Below are positions 17,674 through 25,269 of a DNA stretch of 64,000 bases, piece after piece. Location: NCBI GenBank assembly GCA_002709405.1, contig PAQV01000078.1:1-64000 (forward strand), given 5' to 3'. The DNA comes from Paracoccaceae bacterium. Its GTDB lineage: Bacteria; Pseudomonadota; Alphaproteobacteria; Rhodobacterales; Rhodobacteraceae. The notes beneath the pieces are model-generated. The model was not told the DNA's origin, did no database searches, and was given only the letters and a program-made list of their open reading frames with translations. The position numbers were made by a program, and so were the translations under genes. Numbering within the stretch: the stretch's first letter is position 1; every line of letters starts with the position of its first letter.

Positions 17674-17700
17674 GCATACGCTCAGTATACTGTCAATATT
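17674..17700 (-). promoter_or_regulatory. Promoter with GntR operator, site 2 (upstream of the amidohydrolases)
   Basis: GCATACGCTCAGTATAC at 17674-17690 repeats site 1 with changes only in the centre. The minus-strand TTGACA hexamer follows at once (17691-17696). It lies 264 bp from the amidohydrolase start; the leader between them (17411-17673) is GC-rich with local inverted repeats and no open frame that I would call a gene. Confidence 0.65.
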
Positions 17701-17837
17701 ACGAGACCCCAGCCCCTCTGATAAAGTCGTCCCGGCGTGATCGGCGAACAGCGGATGACGGAATTCTGCCAAACGAATGCGCACTGGTCATCGCAGCGCA
17801 ATATGGGTGCCTCTGGTCCGGCGCAAAGACCACACCG

Positions 17838-18040
17838 CAGGATCGAGGCTTGTCGGGCACCATGACCGAACCATCTCGTGGCTTAGGCCGACGGCGCGGA
17901 CGTGCAGCAGATCTTTGACATCCCCCGGTGACAGAGGTAACGGAAGTACATCATGACCGTCGGTCGGATGGGGGCCGGACTGGTCCTGGAATACGCGAAC
18001 CCGTCTCGTTTCGGCATTCCATGACGCGATCGGTAATCCC
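17838..18040 (-). pseudogene. IS6-family transposase remnant, N-terminal part
   Basis: In two minus-strand frames the translation follows the N-terminal region of the intact transposase at 51.5-52.2 kb: RTSPAPIRPTVMMYFRYLC, then KDLLHV and AVGLSHEMVRSW, against KTSPEIIRLAVMMYVRFPL, EDLLHE and GIDICHETVRFW. Frameshifts and substitutions make it non-functional. It lies just outside the catabolic cluster. Confidence 0.75.
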
Positions 18041-18226
18041 CCCTTTTTTGCACGGGCTCGGTCGTGAAATTTCTGGCGCCGCACTTTCCCAAGTGCGATC
18101 CTGATGCCAAGGCTTCGCTCCTGCGGCGCCGCTCTATGCCAGTTGAACTCGATCACAGGACGCATACCCAGCAGGCGATCGAGAAGGTCTGCACATTTGG
18201 GCTTGCATGCGCCCCTCTCCCACGCT

Positions 18227-18328
18227 CGTCGCCGATTTCCGTCCGAGATCATCCAGTACGCCGTCTGGCTCTACTTCGGGTTCGCACCAAGTTGCCGCGA
18301 CATTGAAACGTCCTTTAACCCGCGCTGA
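18227..18328 (+). pseudogene. IS6-family transposase remnant, opposite strand
   Basis: The + strand frame reads RRRFPSEIIQYAVWLYFGF and then APSCRDIETSF before a stop. It resembles the start of an IS6 transposase (FKYF.SEIIRLAVMMYVRF.LSLRDVE) but of a different subtype from the neighbouring remnant, and points the other way. Two unrelated insertions appear to have decayed here. The following 170 bp (18330-18499) hold nothing I can identify. Confidence 0.6.
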
Positions 18329-18499
18329 GGCCCAGACAACTCGGCAAGAGCGGCGAAGCGGATCAAACGGATGAGGCGCCCAACCTGTTCAGCCATTTCA
18401 GCAGATTACGGAGGTTGAACACATGCCAACGACCGCAACGTCAGGTCTGAACGCCCCGCGCGTTCAGCCGAGCTGCTTGTCTGCGGGTCCATGCACTTT

Positions 18500-19234
18500 T
18501 CATTTCAGAAGCGGACCGCTCTGGTCCAGGTACGCCGGATCGAAGTCCGCCAGTCTCACCAGCCCGCGATAGTCACCGAATGTCACCTGGCCGTCGCGGA
18601 AGGTCACCAGGCCGGTTTCCCGGAGCCGCCGCAGGACGCGGTTGATGTGCACGGCGCTCAGCCCCAGCGCATCGGCCAGGTGATACTGGGTCAACGGGCA
18701 TCGGTATCCGGCCCTGTCACCCATTCCCACCAGCGCCAGCCGGGAACCGAGTTCCAGAAGAAAATGGGCCACGCGCGCATCGGCGTCGCGCCGTCCAATG
18801 CCCACCAGGTGTTCGACGACCATGGCCTCATCCCGCGACGCAGCCCAGAGGATCGCCGTGGCCAGGCGCGGCATCAGCGAAAAGGCGTTGATGAGATCGC
18901 TGGCCTGGACCTTGGCGGCCTGGATATCGGTGATCGGTTCAAAGGCGTGATCCGATGTGCGCAACAAGACGCTGCGCAGCCCCAGGAAATCGCCCGGGAC
19001 CTGGAAATCCACGATCTGTCGGGTGCCGTCCGGCTGGATCTTGTAGGAACAGACCCAGCCTGCAGAAAGGATATAGGCAGCCCGCTCCGACTGTCCCTGA
19101 TGGACAAGATCGGCCCCGATCCCGAATGACCGGCGGCGCTCATGCAATTGCTCCAGAAGTGCCAGCTCAGCGTCGTTCAAGGCAACGAATGCAAGGAGCT
19201 TGCGCGTCAGAGGGCTTATTTCGACTGCTGTCAT
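18500..19234 (-). CDS. Crp/Fnr-family transcriptional regulator
   Basis: A 244-residue regulator. The N-terminal cyclic-nucleotide-binding fold spans about residues 15-130 (LVHQGQSERAAYILSAGWV, QIVDFQVPGDFLGL). The C-terminal winged helix spans about 150-230 and has the recognition segment LADALGLSAVHINRVLRRLR. The ATG at 19234 gives MTAVEISPLTRKLL, the usual length; an in-frame start at 19282 would cross the palindrome described separately. Fnr-type iron-sulfur cysteine clusters are absent. A degraded relative of its C-terminus lies at 21.2-21.3 kb. Its targets are unknown. Confidence 0.9.
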   Translation of the reverse strand: MTAVEISPLTRKLLAFVALNDAELALLEQLHERRRSFGIGADLVHQGQSERAAYILSAGWVCSYKIQPDGTRQIVDFQVPGDFLGLRSVLLRTSDHAFEPITDIQAAKVQASDLINAFSLMPRLATAILWAASRDEAMVVEHLVGIGRRDADARVAHFLLELGSRLALVGMGDRAGYRCPLTQYHLADALGLSAVHINRVLRRLRETGLVTFRDGQVTFGDYRGLVRLADFDPAYLDQSGPLLK

Positions 19235-19250
19235 GGCCCCTCTCGTGCCC

Positions 19251-19290
19251 CTAGAGCAGACGACGGATTTCGTCGGCGACACTGCTCTAG
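19251..19290. promoter_or_regulatory. Long interrupted palindrome in the Crp/Fnr promoter region
   Basis: Nine-base arms CTAGAGCAG (19251-19259) and CTGCTCTAG (19282-19290) are perfectly complementary. Inside them CGACG (19261-19265) pairs with CGTCG (19271-19275). The structure starts 16 bp upstream of the regulator's start codon, between it and the divergent small gene at 19385. It could be an operator for autoregulation or a hairpin in the leader. Confidence 0.45.
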
Positions 19291-19384
19291 ATCAGTCCAT
19301 ACTACATCAGTTTCCGCCATTGTCGTGCAATGTTTGCGGCCAGCTTTCTGGTCAGACGAACCGTTTGGAAGAAGGATGCCATGC

Positions 19385-19624
19385 ATGGATGCGCGATCGG
19401 AACACGCGGGGCTGGCGGCGCTGTCGATTTGCGAAGCACTTCTGATTGCCCTGAACGAACGCGGATTGCTGCCCGATCACGAGGTCGCCGGCGTTCTGCA
19501 CGATGCCGCAGCGACCCACGAGAATGCAACTGGCCCTGACGTCGATCTAGACGCGCATCGGGCTGCCGGTCAGCTGATCAGGGCAATGATGGCGATCGGG
19601 CCTGCCGCGCGGCACACGATGTGA
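19385..19624 (+). CDS. Small conserved hypothetical protein (79 aa)
   Basis: The frame encodes MDARSEHAGLAALSICEAL, then a region with LPDHEVAGVLHDAAATHEN, and ends in a short helix with an alanine-rich tail. Small proteins of this pattern are widespread in Rhodobacterales; I know of no function for them. AAGAAGG lies about ten bases upstream of the ATG at 19385; an in-frame ATG at 19376 is too close to that site. Codon use looks coding, and the gene is divergent from the Crp/Fnr regulator across the palindrome. Confidence 0.7.
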   Translation: MDARSEHAGLAALSICEALLIALNERGLLPDHEVAGVLHDAAATHENATGPDVDLDAHRAAGQLIRAMMAIGPAARHTM

Positions 19625-19717
19625 GTTCCGACGCACCCTGCTCCGAGGAATGCTCCCGCCGGATCGCAAGCCGACCCGGCGGCGAAGTCATGAAATTCAA
19701 CCCGAAAGGATCGAAAC

Positions 19718-19858
19718 ATGTCGAAAGGCAACAAACGGCGGGGCAACCGCGAGACAAAGAAGCCGAAGCAGAAGAAGGAGAGCGAGAAAGTCGTCGCCAC
19801 CGCCGACTTTTCCAAATTCAAGCCTCCGCTCAATATCGGCGCCGCCAGGAAAGCATGA
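19718..19858 (+). CDS. Very small lysine-rich conserved protein (46 aa)
   Basis: A 46-residue basic protein that starts MSKGNKRRGNRETKKPKQKK and ends with FKPPLNIGAARKA. It fits a short conserved alphaproteobacterial pattern (MSKGNK..GNRE.KKPK), which gives confidence despite its size. AAAGGATCGAAAC precedes the ATG. The dense positive charge suggests nucleic-acid or ribosome contact, but this is inference. It is 93 bp after the preceding small gene and on the same strand. Confidence 0.75.
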   Translation: MSKGNKRRGNRETKKPKQKKESEKVVATADFSKFKPPLNIGAARKA

Positions 19859-20036
19859 TCCGGGAGGGCGCCGGGCAGGATCTAGCCGGCCGTGAAGTCA
19901 TCCGGCAGCAGGGCCGGCCGTTGGCCTGATTATCCGGTCGGCTGGAACTGTTCCGAAGATGCATTCAGGGGGGCCGATCGCCGGGGCGGCGTGTCACGTG
20001 GCTTCTGAAATTCTCAACACACAAGGATCTGAAACA

Positions 20037-20198
20037 ATGGGTTATTCCGCACCGAAGAAACAACTGGACCTCAAGGAATTCCTCAGCCAGCCGGCGAAAA
20101 ATCTTCCGGTCAAACGGTTTGGCGTACGGAAGGCTCCGGCGAAAACGACCCAGCCCGCTGCAAGTGCGGCCCCGGTCAAGGACACGGGCGACGCCTGA
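20037..20198 (+). CDS. Small hypothetical protein (53 aa)
   Basis: The frame starts at ATG 20037 (MGYSAPKKQLDLKEFLSQPA) and ends in an alanine/threonine-rich tail. An AAGGA-like site lies 8-9 bases upstream. The first 30 residues have an amphipathic, lysine-containing composition, and the tail looks disordered. I do not recognise the family. It belongs to the same run of tiny + strand genes as the 79- and 46-residue proteins. Confidence 0.55.
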   Translation: MGYSAPKKQLDLKEFLSQPAKNLPVKRFGVRKAPAKTTQPAASAAPVKDTGDA

Positions 20199-20370
20199 CA
20201 TCCGATGTGCGCCTGACCCAGGTCGGGCATACCTTGTCCCGGATGTATCATGCACCGGTCATTGCCGATCAAGCCATGACCGGACCCCGATCAGATGGTC
20301 GATGCCGGGTGTCACGGCGCGGCCCCAAACTGGCCAGAGCAAGAAGCCGAAACTCAGAACAGGATAACCC

Positions 20371-21048
20371 ATGGCATACACCAATTCCGCGCGTGGTTCG
20401 AAACCGGGCCTTGGCCATTTCAAGGACAAGACCAACAAGAAGAAACCGGCAGTCGAGGCAGCCGCTTCGCCTGTCGTCCAGTTTGGAGAACACGGGCGGT
20501 ATCAGATCAAGTCAGGCTGGCTGTCCGGAACATTTGTCGCCCGCGCATTTCCCAAGCCGCCGACCCAGGCACGCGGCATGATCGCCGAGGCGACCGGCGC
20601 GACCGAAGAAGAAGCCATCGCCAGCCTGCAAGAGGCCATAGATGCCCGGGAGAACCGCAGGGCCGACGATCGGCGCGAGGATTCCAGGGCCGGGTTCGCC
20701 GTGCCGAGCACCGAAGAATATGTCGAGGCGATCCGTCACGTCGCACTTTCGCGACAGCAATTGGCCATGCTGACGGCCATGTCGCTTACCGAGGGCAAAG
20801 GGCTGACAGCCGAACGCATGGCGTATGCGGCAGGGTACAAGTCTCAGGCGGCAGCCTTCCGATCCTTCGCCGCCGCCGGAAATCTGATTGGCGCGTACCT
20901 GTCAATCCGCACGATATCGAGTAAGACATCTTCCGATCCGGAAGGAGCGGCATTGCTCGGATCCAGGACCGAAACCCTTGACGCTGACGACCCGGGAAAC
21001 TGGGTGCTGCACGAGGAATTGCAAAAGGCTGTCCAGTTGGCGCTATGA
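20371..21048 (+). CDS. Hypothetical protein with possible HTH-like C-terminal half (225 aa)
   Basis: A soluble 225-residue protein. The lysine-rich N-terminus (GLGHFKDKTNKKK) is followed by a compact region with HGRYQIKSGWLSGTFVARAF (about residues 42-61), then helices with ATEEEAIASLQEAIDARE. From about residue 115, EEYVEAIRHVALSRQQLAML and AERMAYAAGYKSQAAAFRSF resemble the helical segment before HNH domains in some bacterial restriction-like proteins, but no HNH motif follows. A role in DNA binding is therefore only possible, not shown. It is the last of the small-gene run; a Crp/Fnr fragment follows about 100 bp later. Confidence 0.7.
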   Translation: MAYTNSARGSKPGLGHFKDKTNKKKPAVEAAASPVVQFGEHGRYQIKSGWLSGTFVARAFPKPPTQARGMIAEATGATEEEAIASLQEAIDARENRRADDRREDSRAGFAVPSTEEYVEAIRHVALSRQQLAMLTAMSLTEGKGLTAERMAYAAGYKSQAAAFRSFAAAGNLIGAYLSIRTISSKTSSDPEGAALLGSRTETLDADDPGNWVLHEELQKAVQLAL

Positions 21049-21150
21049 TCGCCGTGCTGCGACACACCAGGTTCGATCCCGTGTCAAAACCTGCGCCTTC
21101 TGGGCCGAGATGCGTCTTGCCGAGCCCCGCGTTCATGACATCGACGCTTC

Positions 21151-21333
21151 GATGAGAGGCGTGATGCACGCGTCTTGGCGGTGCATGCGAACCGCGTTTT
21201 GCGGCGGCTTCGGGAAACCGGGCTGGTGACGTTCCGGGAAGGCCACGTGACTTTCGACGAATACGTCGGCCTGGTCGCCTGCGCGGGTTTCGAGCCGGCC
21301 TACCTGGATCGGTTCGGCCCATTGCTGAATTGA
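21151..21333 (+). pseudogene. Crp/Fnr regulator C-terminal remnant
   Basis: The + frame reads DERRDARV, then VHANRVLRRLRETGLVTFRE and on to YLDRFGPLLN before a stop. It matches the last third of the intact Crp/Fnr protein (AVHINRVLRRLRETGLVTFRD ... YLDQSGPLLK). RRDARV matches an earlier segment of the same protein (RRDADARVAHF), so an internal piece has been lost between the two. This looks like the relic of a second, paralogous regulator in the opposite orientation. Confidence 0.75.
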
Positions 21334-21468
21334 GAAACGCAGCGGCGGCGCAGACCGAAAGATTGCCTGCACACCGCTGGGCTTCCCGGACCGTTGAATA
21401 CGGCGCCTCGCTGTTGCACTCTTGAAAAGTCACGACGGGCCCGCATCGAACCCGGATGTCGGGTCCGT

Positions 21469-22032
21469 TCAGTTCGGGTGCACCGGCAGACCCGTGCCTA
21501 TAGCCGCCAAACAAGCCAACATCGCCAAGATCAATACCTATATGGCAACTGGCGGAATCGTCGGCCCGACCGCCCTGCCCTGGGAAACCGGCGCCCCTGG
21601 CACCGGGTCGGGCAGCAGGAGGCCGAGTTTCCCTGCCAGCGACCCGTCACCGGGGCCATGCTCCAGCACATCGCCAAACCGCGACAGCAGCAGGCCCAAC
21701 CTGGAACCGGCCACCTGCCTGCCAAGGTCGGTCACGTCGGTTGCCTCCTGTCACGGGTCGAGGTTCAGCCGCGCGAGCGTCGATAAGCCCGTCACGACCG
21801 CGCCGTTCACGTTCCCCCCCAGGACGCGTGGGGAAAGGGCTCGAATTCGCGCGTATGCGGTTGCGGCGAATGCACAGGATTGGCGGGGGGGATTCTTCAT
21901 TCCTTCAGTTCGGCGGCGTCCATGCCGCGCTGCCGCTTTTGCGCAGGCCACTTGCCCAACAGGTCGGCATGTGCGGGCAGTTGCGATGACACCGTAGCCT
22001 ATGACCACCGGGCGGGTCGCACACTGACCCAC
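21469..22032 (-). pseudogene. Decayed hypothetical membrane-anchored protein
   Basis: One minus-strand frame stays coding-like for about 560 bp apart from two in-frame stops. The parts read VNGAVVTGLSTLARLNLDP, stop, QEATDVTDLGRQVAGSRLGL, then SLAGKLGLLLPDP, stop, and a final hydrophobic VLILAMLACLAAIGTGL. The first stop (TGA) falls where a tryptophan would fit, and the last segment looks like a membrane helix. I read it as a degraded gene of unknown function. The next 214 bp (22033-22246) show nothing clear. Confidence 0.35.
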
Positions 22033-22246
22033 CTCAGTCCCGGCACATGATCAGAGAGAATTGCGCTCAAGACAGCCCCTCATCGCGGTACGTGCGGCCA
22101 GGTCCCACACTAACATGGATCAGCACGGAGCGCTTCGTCGGATGCTAGATAGGGATCACCACTTAGCCGGTTCGCCCGGCACCCCGGCGCTGGCCGGGCG
22201 TCTGCCGCCGGATCGCGGCTAAAATCCAGACATTGCGGAGGACGGG

Positions 22247-22507
22247 ATGACCCTGCGTTCGTCGAGAACGGAAGTGACGTTCTGCCGCCCCTTCACCCTG
22301 TCCGGCTACCCCGACGAGTTGCCAGCCGGATCTTACGAGTTGCTAATCGAAGAAGAGCTGATCCAGGAGATCAGCTTCGCGGCCTACCGCCGGACGGCAC
22401 TTTTCCTAATGGTCAGGCGCGTGGGCAGAACGGAACTGCGACCGATCACGGACGCAGACTTGGACATGGCCGGTGTCTCGCTCGGGGAGACCGGCACTTT
22501 AACATAG
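22247..22507 (+). CDS. Small conserved hypothetical protein (86 aa), HPFTL/LPAG type
   Basis: An 86-residue protein with EVTFCRPFTLSGYPDELPAG followed by SYELLIEEELIQEISFAAYR. The pattern of a short beta-rich start, PF-L, LPAG-Y and an acidic EEELI stretch is seen in small conserved proteins of unknown function in alphaproteobacteria. The gene at 24762 begins in a related way (VFLHPFDLASFNETLPAGEY). A purine-rich GCGGAGGAC precedes the ATG. It opens the + strand transglutaminase-associated gene run. Confidence 0.7.
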   Translation: MTLRSSRTEVTFCRPFTLSGYPDELPAGSYELLIEEELIQEISFAAYRRTALFLMVRRVGRTELRPITDADLDMAGVSLGETGTLT

Positions 22508-22540
22508 AAATGCGGCACTTTTCCCGCAGGAGAACCTGAA

Positions 22541-22885
22541 ATGAAAACTCCCGAATGGCTCAAGCCAGGCATATGGGGCGCGATCGCCGGCGCCGTTGCG
22601 GTCGGTATTATCGGCTTCACCTGGGGCGGTTGGGTCACAGGCGACACGGCAAACGACCGCGCCATGTCAATGGCCCATGACGACGTGGTTGCGGCATTGG
22701 TGCCCGTCTGCCTGGACATCGCCCGGGCCGACCCGCAGCGCGCCGCCAAGCTGGACACGATCCGCTCGGCCTCGAGTTTCAAGCAGCGGGACGCGGTCAT
22801 GGACGCCGGTTGGGCCACGGTGCCCGGCGCAGAAAGCCCGGATCGCGACATTGCCCAGGCTTGCCTGAAGGCGCTCGAACTCTGA
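22541..22885 (+). CDS. Hypothetical membrane-anchored protein (114 aa)
   Basis: The N-terminus is a single hydrophobic helix (GAIAGAVAVGIIGFTWGGWV, about residues 13-32), and the remainder is a short soluble domain with two cysteines (VPVCLDIARAD and IAQACLKAL). The pattern suggests a protein anchored in the inner membrane with a periplasmic domain and perhaps one disulfide. It starts 33 bp after the previous gene with CAGGAG upstream. Small proteins of this type recur in alphaproteobacteria without a known role. Confidence 0.75.
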   Translation: MKTPEWLKPGIWGAIAGAVAVGIIGFTWGGWVTGDTANDRAMSMAHDDVVAALVPVCLDIARADPQRAAKLDTIRSASSFKQRDAVMDAGWATVPGAESPDRDIAQACLKALEL

Positions 22886-23004
22886 TCGACCGCAGCCCCA
22901 GCCCGCGGCACAGGTGCCGCGGCCAACGCCCACCAGCCCGACGCTCTGCGCGAACGGCTGCCCGAGACAATTCCGCCTCAACGAGGCACGAAAGGGAGCC
23001 CCCT

Positions 23005-23805
23005 ATGACGTCCGGAAGAAAGGCGACGCTCGCGGCCCTGATCCGGCGGATGGCCTGGGCCTCTGCTGTGGCCGGTGTGCTTGCGGCGCTGGCCTTTCCG
23101 GTTTTCGCACAGGATGAAACCGACCAGATCCCCGCAAATGCGAAGGCGCGCAGTTACGGCAGCGGCTGGGACTGCACGACCGGGTACAGGGCGGATGGTA
23201 ACAGCTGCGTCAGGATCGACCTGCCGGAGAACGCCTATTTCACAGGCCGGAACTATGGAAATGGCTGGGAATGCAAGCGCGGCTACACCGAGATCAGCGG
23301 AATTCATTGCCAGGCGATCCCGATCCCGGACAACGCCTTTCTACGCTCCTCCGGATACGACTGGGCCTGCGACCGCGGCTTTCGGCGGCAGCGCGATGCC
23401 TGCATTCGCATCGTGCTACCGGAAAACGCTTACCTGACGGAGGAACGCTCGGACACCGGGTGGGTCTGCGAACGCGGCTATGTGCAGCACGACTCAACCT
23501 GCGTGCCGATTGCAGTGCCCGAGAACGGATACCTCACCAATGCGGAATTCGGGGCCGACTGGGCCTGCGAAAGAGGGTTCTCGAAACGCGGGGACAGCTG
23601 CGAGGCCATCGCCCTGCCTGTAAATGCCTATCTTGACCCTGCATCAAGCGGGCCTGGCTGGCGGTGTGAACGCGGCTTTGCACCGCGCGGCGGGGCGTGC
23701 GTCGAATTGGACGTGCCCGAGAACGCGCATATCGACCGCTCCGGCAACAAGTGGCGCTGCGACCGCGGGTTCCGCTATGCCGGAGGGGACTGCTCTCTTG
23801 AATGA
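23005..23805 (+). CDS. Secreted cysteine-rich protein with seven tandem repeats
   Basis: A 266-residue protein beginning with a signal peptide of about 36 residues (hydrophobic core ending FPVFAQ). The mature part is seven tandem units of 28-34 residues following P-x-N-A-[YF]-L-x(4-8)-W-x-C-x-R-G-[FY]-x(5-6)-C-x(2)-[IL]. Each unit has exactly two cysteines, 14 in all, so one disulfide per repeat is likely. ATG 23005 is preceded by AAAGGGAG. I know of no named domain for this repeat. The next gene, a transglutaminase-like protein, starts 37 bp after its end. An exported structural or binding protein is the most that can be inferred. Confidence 0.8.
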   Translation: MTSGRKATLAALIRRMAWASAVAGVLAALAFPVFAQDETDQIPANAKARSYGSGWDCTTGYRADGNSCVRIDLPENAYFTGRNYGNGWECKRGYTEISGIHCQAIPIPDNAFLRSSGYDWACDRGFRRQRDACIRIVLPENAYLTEERSDTGWVCERGYVQHDSTCVPIAVPENGYLTNAEFGADWACERGFSKRGDSCEAIALPVNAYLDPASSGPGWRCERGFAPRGGACVELDVPENAHIDRSGNKWRCDRGFRYAGGDCSLE

Positions 23806-23842
23806 TATACCCCGCACCACGCCAAGACTTTCGCCCACCCCG

Positions 23843-24685
23843 ATGCGGATCAGCGTCGGCTGCCGCATGCGCTACAATCTGAGCCAGCCAACACCGATGA
23901 TCGCGATGCTGAACGTCCATTATTCGCGCTTCGGCGACCTGGAGCGCGCCGATTATCTGGCCACCTCGCCCAGCGTGGCGTTGGAAAGCTATCGGGATGG
24001 GTTCGGAAACTGGTGCACGCGCCTGAACGCGCCCGAGGGCATTTTCACGCTGTCGACCGACGGCATCTTCCGGGACGAGGGCCAGTTGGACCCGGTATCG
24101 ACCGGCGCCGGTCAGCACATGGTGCAGGACCTTCCCTTCGAGACATTGGTCTTCCTGCTGGGCAGCCGCTACTGCGACACGGATCTTCTGTCAGAGGAGG
24201 CATGGCTCCGGTTCGAGAAGACCGAACCCGGCTGGGCACGAGTTCAGGCGATCTGTGATTATGTCCACGGTGTCATCGAATTCGACTACATGAAGGCCAG
24301 CGCAACCCGCACGGCCTCGCAAGCCCTGGCCGGGGGGCACGGCGTGTGCCGGGATTTCGCCCATCTCGCGATCACCCTGTGCCGCTGCATGAACATCCCC
24401 GCGCGCTACTGCACCGGCTATCTCAGCGACATCGGTCAACCGGAGCCCCATCCCCCCGGCGACTTCGCCGCCTGGATGGAGGTCTTCCTCGACAATAGGT
24501 GGCATGTCTTCGACCCTCGCAACAACGCGCGGCGCTATGCCAGGATCCTGATCGCCAGGGGACGTGACGCTGCCGACGTACCGCTCACCCAGACGTTCGG
24601 CACCAGCACTCTGCTGGATTTCGAGGTCTGGACCAATGAACTGCCGAGAAGCACCGGGGCCAGGGTGCAGAGGGACCGCAATTGA
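23843..24685 (+). CDS. Transglutaminase-like protein, variant catalytic site
   Basis: A 280-residue protein of the bacterial transglutaminase-like cysteine-protease family. It has an N-terminal beta region (MRISVGCRMRYNL, LNVHYSRFGDL), then the core: nucleophile Cys in AGGHGVCRDFAHLAITLCR (about residue 170) and the Asp region WHVFDPRNNARRYARILIAR. Where most members have HAW before the EV-strand, this one has DFAAWMEVF, so the usual catalytic histidine is absent; a known subfamily with DFSAW shares this. ATG 23843 gives the normal family start, though an upstream TTG at 23798 is possible. A second, canonical family member lies at 25.7 kb. No signal peptide is seen. Confidence 0.85.
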   Translation: MRISVGCRMRYNLSQPTPMIAMLNVHYSRFGDLERADYLATSPSVALESYRDGFGNWCTRLNAPEGIFTLSTDGIFRDEGQLDPVSTGAGQHMVQDLPFETLVFLLGSRYCDTDLLSEEAWLRFEKTEPGWARVQAICDYVHGVIEFDYMKASATRTASQALAGGHGVCRDFAHLAITLCRCMNIPARYCTGYLSDIGQPEPHPPGDFAAWMEVFLDNRWHVFDPRNNARRYARILIARGRDAADVPLTQTFGTSTLLDFEVWTNELPRSTGARVQRDRN

Positions 24686-24761
24686 GACTGCGCTGCTTTC
24701 CTCATTCGTCTTTGCCCGAATGGCCCCGAGCCGACGCTTCCCGAATGCCGAGGGCTGACAG

Positions 24762-25208
24762 GTGACGCGATCGAACAAGACGATTGCCGTGTTTCTCCAC
24801 CCCTTCGATCTCGCCAGTTTCAACGAGACGCTGCCCGCCGGCGAATACGAGGTCGAGACCGAGCTGCACGAGCCGCTGGTTCGTCCAAACCCGGATAACT
24901 GGACCGCCTCAGTGCTCGTCCACCTCAAGCCACGGGCCACGCATCCGGGATTGAACAGGACGCTGTCGGTGCCGCTCGTCGAATTCGAACGGGTCTGCGC
25001 TAGGGACAAACTGACGGGCAAGGCGTTGAAGGATGTCTTCCTCGAAGAGATGCTGAGCGACCCGATGATCCAGCAGATCATGCAGGCGGACGGCGTGTCG
25101 GAGGACGAGCTCCGCGCGCTTTATTCAGGCCGGAGCGAAGAAGATCCTCGACAAGACGGTTTTGATCCTATCGCCGCGACAAGAGGTGATCCGGAGACCG
25201 GCACATGA
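24762..25208 (+). CDS. Hypothetical protein (148 aa), HPF/LPAG type
   Basis: It starts with GTG at 24762; no ATG fits. The first 60 residues include AVFLHPFDLASFNETLPAGEYEVE with the arrangement seen in the 86-residue protein at 22247. The C-terminal half is helical and acidic (KALKDVFLEEMLSD, MQADGVSEDELRALY). This suggests a two-part protein: a shared small beta domain plus a helical extension. It sits between the two transglutaminase-like genes on the same strand. No function is known to me. Confidence 0.68.
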   Translation: MTRSNKTIAVFLHPFDLASFNETLPAGEYEVETELHEPLVRPNPDNWTASVLVHLKPRATHPGLNRTLSVPLVEFERVCARDKLTGKALKDVFLEEMLSDPMIQQIMQADGVSEDELRALYSGRSEEDPRQDGFDPIAATRGDPETGT

Positions 25209-25269
25209 CACTGCGGCGCGACCGGACCGGCCTGCACCGGCAGATCGAACCCGCAATTCAAGGACAGAC

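Noticed and set aside
18330..18499. Possible third transposase fragment after the + strand IS6 relic
   Set aside because: No reading frame gives a convincing match to a transposase family.
22162..22220. TTAGCCG ... CGGCTAA inverted repeat upstream of the 86-residue gene
   Set aside because: Only 7-bp arms about 45 bases apart in GC-rich DNA; no better than chance.
23005..23805. CRISPR or DNA-level tandem repeat
   Set aside because: The repetition is in the protein; the DNA units vary in length and sequence, so it is a coding repeat.
24685..24762. Extending the 148-residue protein upstream to an ATG
   Set aside because: No in-frame ATG fits the intergenic space after the transglutaminase stop. 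The GTG at 24762 gives a sensible N-terminus.
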